32,618 bases of DNA from an uncultured Flavobacteriaceae bacterium (GTDB lineage Bacteria > Bacteroidota > Bacteroidia > Flavobacteriales > Flavobacteriaceae), in contig CALIJE010000127.1 in assembly GCA_938017825.1 (NCBI GenBank), positions 1-32,618 on the forward strand, given 5' to 3'. This document shows positions 15,060 through 24,067 of the stretch, piece by piece (the first letter of the stretch is position 1; each line of letters starts with the position of its first letter). Position numbers and translations under genes: made by a program. The notes under the pieces were generated by a model. That model was not told where the DNA came from. It made no database searches and saw only the letters and a list, made by a program, of their open reading frames with translations.

Positions 15060-18000
15060 GGAATAGGAAAGATGATTTTTGTAGTTCCATACATGTCGGT
15101 AATCGCAACTTCGGCCACCCCGAATGGAACCTTTAAACGCCTTGTTGACTGTGATAAATATCCTGAGCCATGGTAGAATTCAACTTTTCGTTCGATTCCG
15201 TTTTCATATCGAACTGTAGCATATAGGTCCTTTGGTTTGATCTGATAATCTACCTGTATGCGCCTATTCGTAAAATGGGCATTTGGAAAACCGTTGTTTA
15301 TGGCGGCAACAATGGCTTCTTTGCCCTTAATGTCCAATCGAACCAAACTTTTGGCATCGCCAGGCACAAAAAAACCACTTGTAGAAACATCCATAGCAGA
15401 AAAAGTTCCTTTTCCATTCCCTTTTAAATACCAACCAATAGCCGCATCATACTGACCAGAAAAAACCTCACCGCTGTAAAAATTTCCAACAGCAAGTATA
15501 TCCAGATGACCATCTTCATCAAAGTCATCTATTAAGGAACCATAGATTGGCGCTATTTGTGCCTGTCTTGGTAATTCTGATAGCCGAAATTTTCCTTCGC
15601 CAAGATTTTCCAAATATGAATTTGCAAAGGTTTCGCTTTTTACCACATAGGCATCTTTTAACTCTTCCTTCAAGAAAGATTTTTCGAACGGGGCCTCGGC
15701 GTAATCATTGTAGGTTTTAAATCTACTTCGCATAGGGTTGATCTGATCGATAAGATCATTTCTAGAATGGGCTATTTGGTTTTCACCATCAATGTAATAA
15801 CACATGACCGGATCAATAAGTCCGTTTTTGTCGTAGTCGTTGGCATAGATACACAATGGTTCATCCGCGCTTGCCTTTATTCTAGCATTTTGTCCAAGAT
15901 TCCCAAGCACGTAGTCGGTATCGCCATCATGATCAAAATCACCCGCACTAATGCTGTTCCACCAGCCATGGGTGTTTTTGAGATCTGTTTCGTTGGTTAC
16001 TTCCTTCAATACGCCCATCGAATTCTTAAAAAAACGAATCGCCATGAATTCACCCACAACAATGAGGTCTTGCCAATTATCATTATTGAAATCTGTCCAC
16101 AAGGCTGCGGTTACCATCCCTAATTCATTAAAGGTCTTTTGTATGTCTTGCTCGGTTTTCTTGAAGGATAGATTTCCATTTAAACTATGGTTTTGGAGAA
16201 GTACGCTACTCGGTGCCAGAGGATATTCACCAGGTCTTACGCGTCCACCAATAAAGAGGTCTAAATCACCATCTTTGTCATAATCCGCCGCAGTAACTAC
16301 CGATCCACTAATAGGTAGAAGAGGCAACTCTACCTTGCTAAAGGTGCCCGAACCATCATTTTGATACAAACGATCTCGATAATTTGAATCGTTGATAGGA
16401 TTTGTGGAACCACCGCTTACTACATATAGGTCTTGGTCGCCATCGTTGTCTGCATCGAAAAAGAGGGTTCCCATATCTTCGCTTCCGGCATCAAAAAAAT
16501 CTTGCGCAATAAATGAACCATTAACTTGCTGAAGCAACAGTTGACCAGCTTGGTCTTTGGCCCCACCAAGATATAAGTCTTCTCGACCGTCATTGTTGAC
16601 GTCTGCGACAGCGAGTCCGGGGCCGTTTCTAGAGTGCATGTGCGGCAACAGTGGTTGTACCTTAAAATCTACGAAATCGTTTTCCTGGTGTTTACGGTCG
16701 AGTCCAATGCTATCCAATGATGTAAATACAGTGGTATCCTTTGCTCGTACTTTTTGAGCGATTTGCGAATGGGCATCAAGTTGGTTAAGGACTACGGATT
16801 GGTTTGTTTGGAGCTTGGTCAAAAGTTGCGTCTTGCCATCTGGCCAAGTGACTTTGGCGCTATCGATTTGAGTTGTATTACCAAGCCCAAAATGCAAGGC
16901 CTGTTCTACGGTAGAAAGGTATCCTCGCGTGGGGGTATAAAATTGCTTTTGATATTGGCCTTGATAAAAGAGTTCTACTTGACTGCCTAAACCCTGAAGG
17001 TTTGGCGCCGCTCCTTTGAAAGTGAAACGTAGATAGTTCTTATGCGCCGAATTGGTCACCGTGTTTTTATATAAACCGGCAGGATCATCAATATTATTAA
17101 TGACCAGGTCTAAATCGCCATCATTATCCAGATCCGCATAGGCTGCGCCATTGGAGTAGGTAGGTTTGGTAAAGCCAGCATTTTCAGTGACATCCTCAAA
17201 TCTAAGGTCCCCCATGTTTTGGTACATGTAATTATGCACTTTAATTCCTGGCAATTTGTTCAAGGCATCCAGGCGTTGTTTTCTGTTGGCTTCCTCAGTG
17301 CCCATGGTAAGTACATTGTTGCCATAGACCATGAAATCGAGATTGGTAATGTCTTGTCTATATCCGTTGGTAATAAAGAGATCCTTTTTGCCGTCATGGT
17401 CAAAATCTGCCAACAGTGCGCTCCAACTCCATTCAGTTGCCGAGATACCCGCTAACTGGCCGACTTCACTAAAGGATCCATTTCCGTTGTTCAACTGCAG
17501 GGTGTTTCGGATGTATTGTGGCTGGTAACCATCACGAATGCTATTTTGGAATTCGTCATAGTTGTTGCCCATCATGGTCAATTTCCAACGTTTGTTATCG
17601 GGTGGGAGCATATCAAGAACTACAACATCCATATGACCGTCATTGTTTATGTCGCCAATGTCGTTCCCCATGCCATTAAAGGTCAGGTGTTTAAAATAGG
17701 CCGCATTTTCGTTTTTAAACGTACCATCTTGCTGATTGATATACAGGAAATCGTCTGTGAGAAAATCGTTCGAAACATATACATCTGGCCAGCCATCGGT
17801 ATTCATATCACAAATTTCGACACCAAGACCAAAACCTTCGATCAAAATTCCGGCTTCGGAGGAAACTTCGCTAAAAGTTTCATCCCCATTATTTCGAAAT
17901 AGTTTATCTGCAGAGGGGGCTTTGCCAGTGCGGTCTTTGGGTCTTGAGGTATTCCTGTTGAAATCAACCAAGGCATTGCTCAAGAGATACATGTCTAAAT

Positions 18001-18577
18001 CTTGATCCCCGTCATAATCGAAAAAGGACGCTTGAACCGAATAACTTTCGTCAGCCAATCCCCATTTTTGGGCGGATTCAACAAAATTGATCTCCCCTTT
18101 TTCTTTGGTGTTGTTTATAAAGAGTAGGTTGGCGCGTTGAGCTCCCGAAGATCCTCTGGGACCACCTCTACTTACGTATATATCCGGGTAACCATCTTGA
18201 TTGATATCGACTATGGAAACACCGTTCGACCAATCTGTGGAGCCGGCATTGGCCCTTTCGGTAATATCCTCGAATTTCCAATCGCCTAGATTTCTATAAA
18301 GTCGGTTGCTCACCATGTTTCCTGTGAAGTAGAGATCCTGCAATCCATCCAAATCAAAATCGGCCACCGCAATACCTGCACCGTTGTACATATATTCAAA
18401 TTCCAATACCGAAGGGTTTCCCCCAATGGTAAGTGTATTGCTGAAATCAACGCCTGTTTCGGCCGAAGTCATCTCTTTAAACGAAGTGTTTCCCGTTTTG
18501 TCGCAGCTTGTTAATCCCACTAAGAGCATAGAAAACAGTAGTGATAAAGGGCTTCTTATGATATTGGGATAGGGCAT
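15056..18577 (-). CDS. FG-GAP/VCBS repeat lipoprotein with ASPIC/UnbV domain (first copy)
   Basis: The protein has 1173 residues from this start. The lipobox is GLTSC (C25). It has the same architecture as its downstream paralogue: N-terminal FG-GAP repeats (IAVADFDLDGLQDLYFTG, AYADLDNDGDLDLVINN), a central ASPIC/UnbV domain at about 510-602 with FYTPTRGYLSTVEQALHFGLG and VTWPDGKTQLL, then more D-x-D-x-DG repeats and a YHGSGYLSQSTR tail. I used the ATG at 18577. An in-frame ATG at 18607 adds ten residues (MDSFSLLYSI), but that codon lies inside the left arm of the hairpin at 18599-18630, and 18577 gives a cleaner signal peptide. It follows susD by about 100 bp and is translationally coupled to the next gene through a 4-bp overlap. 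Confidence 0.87.
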   Translation of the reverse strand: MPYPNIIRSPLSLLFSMLLVGLTSCDKTGNTSFKEMTSAETGVDFSNTLTIGGNPSVLEFEYMYNGAGIAVADFDLDGLQDLYFTGNMVSNRLYRNLGDWKFEDITERANAGSTDWSNGVSIVDINQDGYPDIYVSRGGPRGSSGAQRANLLFINNTKEKGEINFVESAQKWGLADESYSVQASFFDYDGDQDLDMYLLSNALVDFNRNTSRPKDRTGKAPSADKLFRNNGDETFSEVSSEAGILIEGFGLGVEICDMNTDGWPDVYVSNDFLTDDFLYINQQDGTFKNENAAYFKHLTFNGMGNDIGDINNDGHMDVVVLDMLPPDNKRWKLTMMGNNYDEFQNSIRDGYQPQYIRNTLQLNNGNGSFSEVGQLAGISATEWSWSALLADFDHDGKKDLFITNGYRQDITNLDFMVYGNNVLTMGTEEANRKQRLDALNKLPGIKVHNYMYQNMGDLRFEDVTENAGFTKPTYSNGAAYADLDNDGDLDLVINNIDDPAGLYKNTVTNSAHKNYLRFTFKGAAPNLQGLGSQVELFYQGQYQKQFYTPTRGYLSTVEQALHFGLGNTTQIDSAKVTWPDGKTQLLTKLQTNQSVVLNQLDAHSQIAQKVRAKDTTVFTSLDSIGLDRKHQENDFVDFKVQPLLPHMHSRNGPGLAVADVNNDGREDLYLGGAKDQAGQLLLQQVNGSFIAQDFFDAGSEDMGTLFFDADNDGDQDLYVVSGGSTNPINDSNYRDRLYQNDGSGTFSKVELPLLPISGSVVTAADYDKDGDLDLFIGGRVRPGEYPLAPSSVLLQNHSLNGNLSFKKTEQDIQKTFNELGMVTAALWTDFNNDNWQDLIVVGEFMAIRFFKNSMGVLKEVTNETDLKNTHGWWNSISAGDFDHDGDTDYVLGNLGQNARIKASADEPLCIYANDYDKNGLIDPVMCYYIDGENQIAHSRNDLIDQINPMRSRFKTYNDYAEAPFEKSFLKEELKDAYVVKSETFANSYLENLGEGKFRLSELPRQAQIAPIYGSLIDDFDEDGHLDILAVGNFYSGEVFSGQYDAAIGWYLKGNGKGTFSAMDVSTSGFFVPGDAKSLVRLDIKGKEAIVAAINNGFPNAHFTNRRIQVDYQIKPKDLYATVRYENGIERKVEFYHGSGYLSQSTRRLKVPFGVAEVAITDMYGTTKIIFPIP

Positions 18578-18598
18578 GATCGAATATAATAAAGAAAA

Positions 18599-18630
18599 GG
18601 AATCCAATCAGTTAAAATAGATTGGATTCC
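18599..18630 (-). terminator. Hairpin between susD and the FG-GAP genes (leaky terminator or processing site)
   Basis: GGAATCCAATC (18599-18609) pairs perfectly with GATTGGATTCC (18620-18630) across a 10-base loop. On the minus strand it is followed by CCTTTTCTTT, a broken U-tract. This suits partial termination or an RNA-stability boundary that lowers expression of the three distal genes relative to susCD. Confidence 0.5.
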
Positions 18631-18675
18631 CACAGGTCAGTTATTGACCGTTTAAACTAACAGTACTATTTTGCT

Positions 18676-20238
18676 CTAGTAGCCTGCATTCTGGATTAAT
18701 TGACCACCAGATCTATCGATTTCGGACTGTGGAAAAGGGAAAACATTAAACTTGTCGTCCCATGCCGCTCCAAAGACTTGCGATCCAATTCCCCAGCGTG
18801 TAATGTCGAACCAGCGATGTGGTTCTGTGGCCAGTTCAACCCTTTTTTCCTGCATCATTGCCATCAATAAGTCTCCATCAGCAGCAGCGGTATTGCCCAG
18901 GCCGGCACGTATTCTAATGTCGTCGATTTGACCTCTGGCAATCCCCAGGTCACCTCCACCACGAATAAGGGCCTCGGCATATAACAACTTCAATTCCGCA
19001 AAACGCATCCATCGCTCATTATTGAAATCGGCCTGCCCGTTAGGTGCATGATTTCCTGAAACGGTATTGGTTGGTCCCCTATATTTTTTTAGTGTATACC
19101 CTGTTTCTGACCAAGCTGCGTCATAGGGCACTTCTGCCTGACCGCCGCCATCATAGGAATAGTACATATCACCTGTCTGATACAAGGTAGAGGCAATTCG
19201 TGCATCACCCGGTTCGAATGCGTCTACTAAACTCTGGGTAGGCACCCACCAGCCTAATTTACCCGACGGTGCACCTTTTGAGCTCGAGGCATCCCAATAC
19301 CATCCTCGACCAATACCTTGAGAAGCCTTAAAATCTTCAGAGTGCGTATCATCGAATACCCATAGGTTGTCATCTGAAAAAGGGCCTCCATACTGTACTT
19401 CAAATATCGACTCCGCATTGTTCTCTTGGCTAAAGTCGAAATTATCTTCAAAGTTCGGCATTAGCATATACGGGCCATTGTCAACGACATCGGCCAAGGC
19501 CGTTATCGCTGTGGGCCAATCTTCTTTCCAAACATTTACCTTACCTATATATGCTCGAGCAGCCCATGAGGTAGCGCGTCCGGTATTGCCGGCGTCCCAA
19601 GAATCGGGTAGCCCAGCAGCAGCGTCGGCCATATCGGCCAGTATTGCCGTAAATAGGGCATCTTGAGTTGCATTTGCCAACGCCTGATCGTTAATTCCTG
19701 TTTTTATTTCCAAGGCTGCCGGTGGTGTCCCGAACATTTTTAAAGCCTGAAAGTGAAACCAACCTCTAAGGAATTTAGCTTCAGCAGAAAGCACGGCTTT
19801 GTCTTCAGGCGTCAAATCGTTTTCACCATCTAAATTGGCCAACACAAGATTCGCTCTAAAAATGCCTTCATAAATTTGAGTGTATAGTGCCGCAAATGGT
19901 CTATCTGCCGCCCTGAGCTGTAAATTGTCTATATCTATGGATATTTGCTCGCTTTCGAAGAAAGATGAAATTGCCACTGGATCTGCCGCTACATCATCGG
20001 TTACCACCATTGAAAGTTTCCAAAACTCGCCATTTTCAGAAAGCGTTTCGGTACTCGTGCCCCAAAAATCCTGTATGGAGGAATAAGAAGCAAAAATTGC
20101 TCCATCAAAATCGGTTCTGGTTTTGTAAAAAGCATCTCCTGTAAGACGATCTAGGGGTTGTAAGTCTAGTTCATCGCTGCACGAGAAAATGCCGCCAAGA
20201 AGACAAAGACCTGCGATTATTATTTGAACTTTTTTCAT
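18676..20238 (-). CDS. susD-like: SusD/RagB-family outer-membrane lipoprotein
   Basis: This 520-residue protein has a lipoprotein signal peptide with the lipobox IFSC (C20), followed by SDELDLQPLD, an acidic export signal. The N-terminal LTGDAFYKTRTDF and the TPR-like block LSAEAKFLRGWFHFQALKMFGTPP are SusD hallmarks. The C-terminal part has FNNERWMRFAELKLLYAEALIRGG, IRIRAGLG, KRVELATEPHRWFDITRWG and FPFPQSEIDRSGG, all typical of RagB/SusD. It caps the SusC barrel and binds the incoming oligosaccharide at the cell surface. The gene lies 36 bp downstream of susC in the same operon. The family call is certain; the ligand is unknown. Confidence 0.95.
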   Translation of the reverse strand: MKKVQIIIAGLCLLGGIFSCSDELDLQPLDRLTGDAFYKTRTDFDGAIFASYSSIQDFWGTSTETLSENGEFWKLSMVVTDDVAADPVAISSFFESEQISIDIDNLQLRAADRPFAALYTQIYEGIFRANLVLANLDGENDLTPEDKAVLSAEAKFLRGWFHFQALKMFGTPPAALEIKTGINDQALANATQDALFTAILADMADAAAGLPDSWDAGNTGRATSWAARAYIGKVNVWKEDWPTAITALADVVDNGPYMLMPNFEDNFDFSQENNAESIFEVQYGGPFSDDNLWVFDDTHSEDFKASQGIGRGWYWDASSSKGAPSGKLGWWVPTQSLVDAFEPGDARIASTLYQTGDMYYSYDGGGQAEVPYDAAWSETGYTLKKYRGPTNTVSGNHAPNGQADFNNERWMRFAELKLLYAEALIRGGGDLGIARGQIDDIRIRAGLGNTAAADGDLLMAMMQEKRVELATEPHRWFDITRWGIGSQVFGAAWDDKFNVFPFPQSEIDRSGGQLIQNAGY

Positions 20239-20274
20239 AATGTTTTTCTTATAAAGATATTAGTTTTTAAAGTT

Positions 20275-23200
20275 TTAATTGAGGGTGATAGACCATCCGA
20301 ATTGAACAATTGTAGGAAATGGGGAAGCACCGCCATCTTGTCCTGTGGCCAAGGTGAAATCACCTTTTTGAAAACTCTGCGTTCGACCTACTTCGGGGTC
20401 GTAGCCAGAATATTTGGTAAAGGTGGCCAAGTTCTGTGCGCCAACATAAAAGCGCATTCTGGACACAAAATCATTGGTCCAAGTTCTTAGTTTTTCTGGA
20501 GAAAGACTATAGCCTAATTGAATGTTCTGGATTCTAAGGTAACCGGCATCCTCTACCCAACGGTCAGAAAAACGATTGTTTCCGTTAGGATCATTGGCGA
20601 CCAGTCTCGGATTGGAACTGGAATTTGTTGAGCCCGCAGCTGTCCATCTGTCCAGTACCTGAGTGCTAAAGTTTCCTGTTCCGGAATATCCTTCAAGGGC
20701 AATACGTGCCGAGTTGTATACTTGACGATCCCCTGCACCTCTAAAGTTGATCGAAAAGTCCAAGCCTTGATATTCCGCATTGAAATTGAAACCGTAAAAG
20801 AAGCCAGGGAACGGACTGCCAATTATGGTGCGGTCTTGTGCATCGATCTGTCCATCACCATTAACATCAACGAACCTAATGTCACCAGCTGATGGAGTTC
20901 CGTTGGCATCGGGTAGTGCGGCAGCTGCCTCTGCATCTGTTTGATACAAACCGTTGGTTTTATACCCGTAAAAGTGACCTAAACTTTCTCCAACAACGGT
21001 GCGGTGTGTTTGTGCTCCGCCGATACCACTTAATATTTGTGGGATTGGACCAAGATCTGTTACTTCGTTTTTAACCGTAGTTAGATTACCGCCAAAGCCG
21101 TATTTAAAATCTCCAGATTCACCACCGTAATTGAACGATAATTCAATACCCGAATTTTTGATCTGACCAATGTTGGCATCAGCAGGTAGGAAGAAACCTG
21201 AGGCAAATGGGAGTGGGAATCCTAGCAATACATCATCGGTCGTTTTATCATAATAATCAAAAGTTGCTGTTAGTGCACCGTCTAAAAGACTTGCATCAAG
21301 ACCAATATCAAATTGCGTACTGGTCTCCCATTTCAAATCTTGATTGGCAAAGGTGGTAGGTACAGGTGCCACTACCGATCCTTGACCGTCACCAACAACA
21401 TATCTAACATTACTATCGATAGCGCTTATATAGGCAAAATTAAGACCAGTAAATTGATTTCCCGATTGGCCCCAGCCTGCTCTAAGTTTCAAATCGTCGA
21501 TAACACCTTCTTGCGGAAAGAAACTCTCATCCGATACGCGCCATCCCAAAGATACGGAAGGGAATATTTGATCTCTATTGCCAGGGGCGAAACGAGATGT
21601 AGCATCACGTCTTATATTTGCAGTTGCCAAATATTTACCCTTGTAGTTATAGGTTAAACGACCTAACCAGCCTTGTAAGGTCCAAAGATCTGATTCAGTT
21701 GCCGAAGCAACGGCTGAACCGGAATCCGCACGTGTTGGAATTAAAAGTCCACGTCCTTGTATCCTTACTTTATTGAAACGGAATTTGGTTTGCTCGAATC
21801 CGAACAAGGCACCAATATTGTGCTCGCCGCCAAAAGTCTTATCGTACTGCAACGTAGCCGCCGTGGTCAGCGTAAGCTCGTTAGGCCTTGAGTTGATCAG
21901 CAAGGATGAACCGGCGGCGCCATTTAGAAGATCTACATCACTTGTAAAGTAATCGCCACTACCGATATTATAGTCAAGGCCAATAGATGTTCTTGCTTTC
22001 AATCCTTCGACCAACATCAATTCGCCGTAAAAGTTTCCTAGTATTTTGCGATTCTGAATGGTCGTGGTTGTAAAGCGATCATCGGTATTGAATAATTGGT
22101 TGCTCGCAAATGCGCCACCTGTGGTACTCGGATTTATTGGATTATAACCCAAGGGGCCATCGCCGAAGGGTTGATAAAAAGGAACATTTCGCGCCGAGTT
22201 AAAACCAGCAAAGATTCCTTGCTCACTTTGTACCTGCCTATCGGTTTGCGCCAATAATAGGGATTCACCAAACTTAAGACGCTTACCGACCTTAATATCT
22301 GAATTGGCTTTTAATGAGTAGCGCGAGAAGCCTTGTGCTCTTTCTATACCATTCTGGTCTAAGTAACCACCTGAAATGAAGTAGTTCGCGTTTTCGTTGC
22401 CACCACTTACGGTAAGGTTATGATTTTGAACCAAACTGTTCTGAAATATAAGGTCTTGCCAATCTACTGTTGGTGAACCGCTAAAAGCGGAAAAATCATT
22501 TCCTAGCTGTCCTTGTATATCGATATATTGCTGAGTGTTCAAAACATCGATTCGATCTCTAACGGTCGCCGAAGAAACATAGCCGTCATAGGTTACCTTC
22601 GCTTCTCCAGACTTACCTCTCTTGGTGGTTACGATAATAACTCCGTTAGCCGCCCTAGCTCCATAAATTGCGGTTGAAGCTGCATCTTTAAGAACATCTA
22701 TAGACTCAATATCGTTGGCATTAAGTCCGGCCAAAGGGTTAGAATCAGTGGTGGAAGAGGTGTTGACCGTAATATTCGTTGTTTGAACGATGGGCACACC
22801 ATCAATTACCCACAGGGGGTCGTTAACGCCCGGGGTGCCTATACCGCGAATACGAACGCTTATCGGTGCACCCGGGTCCCCTGACCTATTGGTAATATTT
22901 ACCCCAGATATTGTTCCGGCTAGGGCCTGATCCGGACTTGTTAATGGTTTTGTTACAATGTCACCTGATCCAATGGAGCCCACTGCACCAGTTAGGTCTG
23001 CCTTACGTTGCGTACCATAACCTACAACGACTACTTCACTCAAGGCTTCTGCATCAACGTCCATAATCACATCAATTGTTGATCTGCCCTCTATGGCAAC
23101 TTCTTGAGTAGCATAGCCGACATAAGAGAACACAAGTGCCGATACACCCTCTGGTACATCTATTGAGTAGTTGCCGTCGAAATCTGCGCTGGCGCCAGTG

Positions 23201-23370
23201 GTTGTGCCTTTGGCAACTACACTAGCTCCTGCTAAGGGGCCATCGGCATCCGAAATGGTACCTGTAATGGTACTTTGTGCGTACATCGAGTGTACTCCAA
23301 ATAAAAGGGTCAAAATGAACATAAGGCCAATGGCCTTAATTCCACTCCGTTTAGTGAAGTTTTGTTCCAT
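20275..23370 (-). CDS. susC-like: SusC/RagA-family TonB-dependent outer-membrane transporter
   Basis: The protein has 1031 residues from the ATG at 23370. An upstream in-frame ATG at 23427 is unlikely, since its 19 extra residues precede a normal signal peptide (ending SMYAQ). Residues 33-107 form a carboxypeptidase-regulatory-like beta-sandwich (TITGTISDADGPLAGASVVAKGT). The conserved SusC motif SEVVVVGYGTQRKADLTGAV lies at 111-130. The plug follows, with ISGVNITNRSGDPGAPISVRIRG and PLWVIDGVPI, then a large barrel ending in VQFGWSITLN. It imports oligosaccharides using TonB energy. It has no extra N-terminal signalling (STN) domain, so it does not act through an anti-sigma pair itself. It is the first gene of the roughly 13-kb minus-strand operon, with a promoter and putative operator about 75-100 bp upstream. 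Confidence 0.95.
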   Translation of the reverse strand: MEQNFTKRSGIKAIGLMFILTLLFGVHSMYAQSTITGTISDADGPLAGASVVAKGTTTGASADFDGNYSIDVPEGVSALVFSYVGYATQEVAIEGRSTIDVIMDVDAEALSEVVVVGYGTQRKADLTGAVGSIGSGDIVTKPLTSPDQALAGTISGVNITNRSGDPGAPISVRIRGIGTPGVNDPLWVIDGVPIVQTTNITVNTSSTTDSNPLAGLNANDIESIDVLKDAASTAIYGARAANGVIIVTTKRGKSGEAKVTYDGYVSSATVRDRIDVLNTQQYIDIQGQLGNDFSAFSGSPTVDWQDLIFQNSLVQNHNLTVSGGNENANYFISGGYLDQNGIERAQGFSRYSLKANSDIKVGKRLKFGESLLLAQTDRQVQSEQGIFAGFNSARNVPFYQPFGDGPLGYNPINPSTTGGAFASNQLFNTDDRFTTTTIQNRKILGNFYGELMLVEGLKARTSIGLDYNIGSGDYFTSDVDLLNGAAGSSLLINSRPNELTLTTAATLQYDKTFGGEHNIGALFGFEQTKFRFNKVRIQGRGLLIPTRADSGSAVASATESDLWTLQGWLGRLTYNYKGKYLATANIRRDATSRFAPGNRDQIFPSVSLGWRVSDESFFPQEGVIDDLKLRAGWGQSGNQFTGLNFAYISAIDSNVRYVVGDGQGSVVAPVPTTFANQDLKWETSTQFDIGLDASLLDGALTATFDYYDKTTDDVLLGFPLPFASGFFLPADANIGQIKNSGIELSFNYGGESGDFKYGFGGNLTTVKNEVTDLGPIPQILSGIGGAQTHRTVVGESLGHFYGYKTNGLYQTDAEAAAALPDANGTPSAGDIRFVDVNGDGQIDAQDRTIIGSPFPGFFYGFNFNAEYQGLDFSINFRGAGDRQVYNSARIALEGYSGTGNFSTQVLDRWTAAGSTNSSSNPRLVANDPNGNNRFSDRWVEDAGYLRIQNIQLGYSLSPEKLRTWTNDFVSRMRFYVGAQNLATFTKYSGYDPEVGRTQSFQKGDFTLATGQDGGASPFPTIVQFGWSITLN

Positions 23371-23442
23371 AATCAAATAGTTTAGGTAGTTAATCTTAGT
23401 TCTATACTGAATAACATAGTGGGGCAATTGTTTATTTTTATT

Positions 23443-23460
23443 CTATGATACACTATGCTA
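23443..23460 (-). promoter_or_regulatory. Putative operator, susC side
   Basis: On the minus strand this reads TAGCATAGTGTATCATAG. It starts 6 bases after the end of the -7 element, so it would cover the first transcribed bases. It matches the plus-strand site at 23810-23827 at 17 of 18 positions. Confidence 0.6.
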
Positions 23461-23466
23461 CTATCA

Positions 23467-23474
23467 CAAATGTA
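23467..23474 (-). promoter_or_regulatory. -7 promoter element of the susC operon
   Basis: CAAATGTA reads TACATTTG on the minus strand, an exact TAnnTTTG match. It implies a start near 23460 and a leader of about 90 nt to the ATG at 23370. No good -33 triplet is seen, which would suit an activator-dependent or weak promoter. Confidence 0.5.
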
Positions 23475-23774
23475 ACATAAAAAACCATACTTCGAAAAAA
23501 AACTAGAAAAAAATACGTATTTCGTAATGATGCAGTCAAAATAGTACGGTATTAACATTTTGGTCAATTTCCCACTATTAGCGAAAACTACTTATTTAGT
23601 ACTATGGCATAGGGCCTCATCATCAGGTAATCGCGAAGTTCAAATCAGTTGAGGTAGCTTTGGCCTATCAGTTGTTAAGTGGTTTAAGATTATAAATAGG
23701 TTTTTCGCAAAATCATCGATTGCTAAGAATAGCCAGCAAATTGACATGTACTGCAATATTTTAACGCTAATATT

Positions 23775-23804
23775 TTTGATAAGCTAATTTTTGTTCTATT
23801 TTTG
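23775..23804 (+). promoter_or_regulatory. Promoter of the GH36/acetyltransferase/symporter operon
   Basis: TTTG at 23775-23778 and TATTTTTG at 23797-23804 match the Bacteroidota -33 and -7 elements, with an 18-base spacer, close to the usual 19. The start is predicted near 23810, giving a leader of about 258 nt. Confidence 0.6.
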
Positions 23805-23809
23805 TCTTA

Positions 23810-23827
23810 TAGCATAGTATATCATAG
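23810..23827 (+). promoter_or_regulatory. Putative operator, GH36 side
   Basis: TAGCATAGTATATCATAG begins 5 bases after the -7 element, the same geometry as on the susC side. It is part of a perfect tandem duplication of CATAGTATAT (23813-23822 and 23823-23832), so the protein may bind direct half-repeats 10 bp apart, on one face of the helix. Confidence 0.6.
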
Positions 23828-23953
23828 TATATTTTTCTTTACTAGTCTTTAGCGGAAATTTTAAGTTGCTTTTCCGTTTAGTTTGAAGAAGTCTCTTATG
23901 AGAATTATGTTACTCAAGTTGAGTAGTTTTGAGTTAGTTTATTAAGTTTGAAG

Positions 23954-23983
23954 AAGCCAAGTGATTCGTTGCTTGGCTTTTAT
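23954..23983 (+). terminator. Terminator-like hairpin in the GH36 leader
   Basis: AAGCCAAG (23954-23961) pairs with CTTGGCTT (23972-23979) across a 10-base loop and runs into TTTTAT. It lies 85 bp upstream of the GH36 start and downstream of the only clear promoter. The 12-base repeat copy at 23945-23956 overlaps its left arm, so an alternative fold is possible. Confidence 0.5.
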
Positions 23984-24067
23984 CTAAATTGGACATCCGC
24001 TTTTTGAGATAGATGAATTCTTCAAATACCTATAATAACTCCTTAAAGGATGGTTTAAAAATTAATT

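Larger units (their letters stand above)
23810..23983 (+). ncRNA. Candidate leader RNA ending in an attenuator
   Basis: Transcription from the promoter at 23775-23804 would give an RNA of about 174 nt up to the hairpin at 23954-23983, before any open reading frame of note. It contains the TACTCAA-G-TTGAGTA dyad and a 12-base repeat. It could be a regulated leader or a free small RNA. There is no match to a riboswitch class that I know. Confidence 0.3.
23371..24067. other. 697-bp divergent regulatory gap
   Basis: This AT-rich stretch has no convincing coding region. It holds two divergent promoters (23467-23474 minus; 23775-23804 plus), two copies of an 18-bp site, a third CTATG-G-CATAG dyad at 23602-23612, a palindrome TACTCAA-G-TTGAGTA at 23911-23925, a 12-base direct repeat AGTTTGAAGAAG (23880-23891 and 23945-23956), and a terminator-like hairpin at 23954-23983. 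Between the two promoters, about 23500-23760, I see nothing else. Confidence 0.7.

Noticed and set aside
23382..23567. A 61-codon minus-strand frame upstream of susC
   Set aside because: It overlaps the predicted susC promoter and operator, and encodes no recognisable feature.
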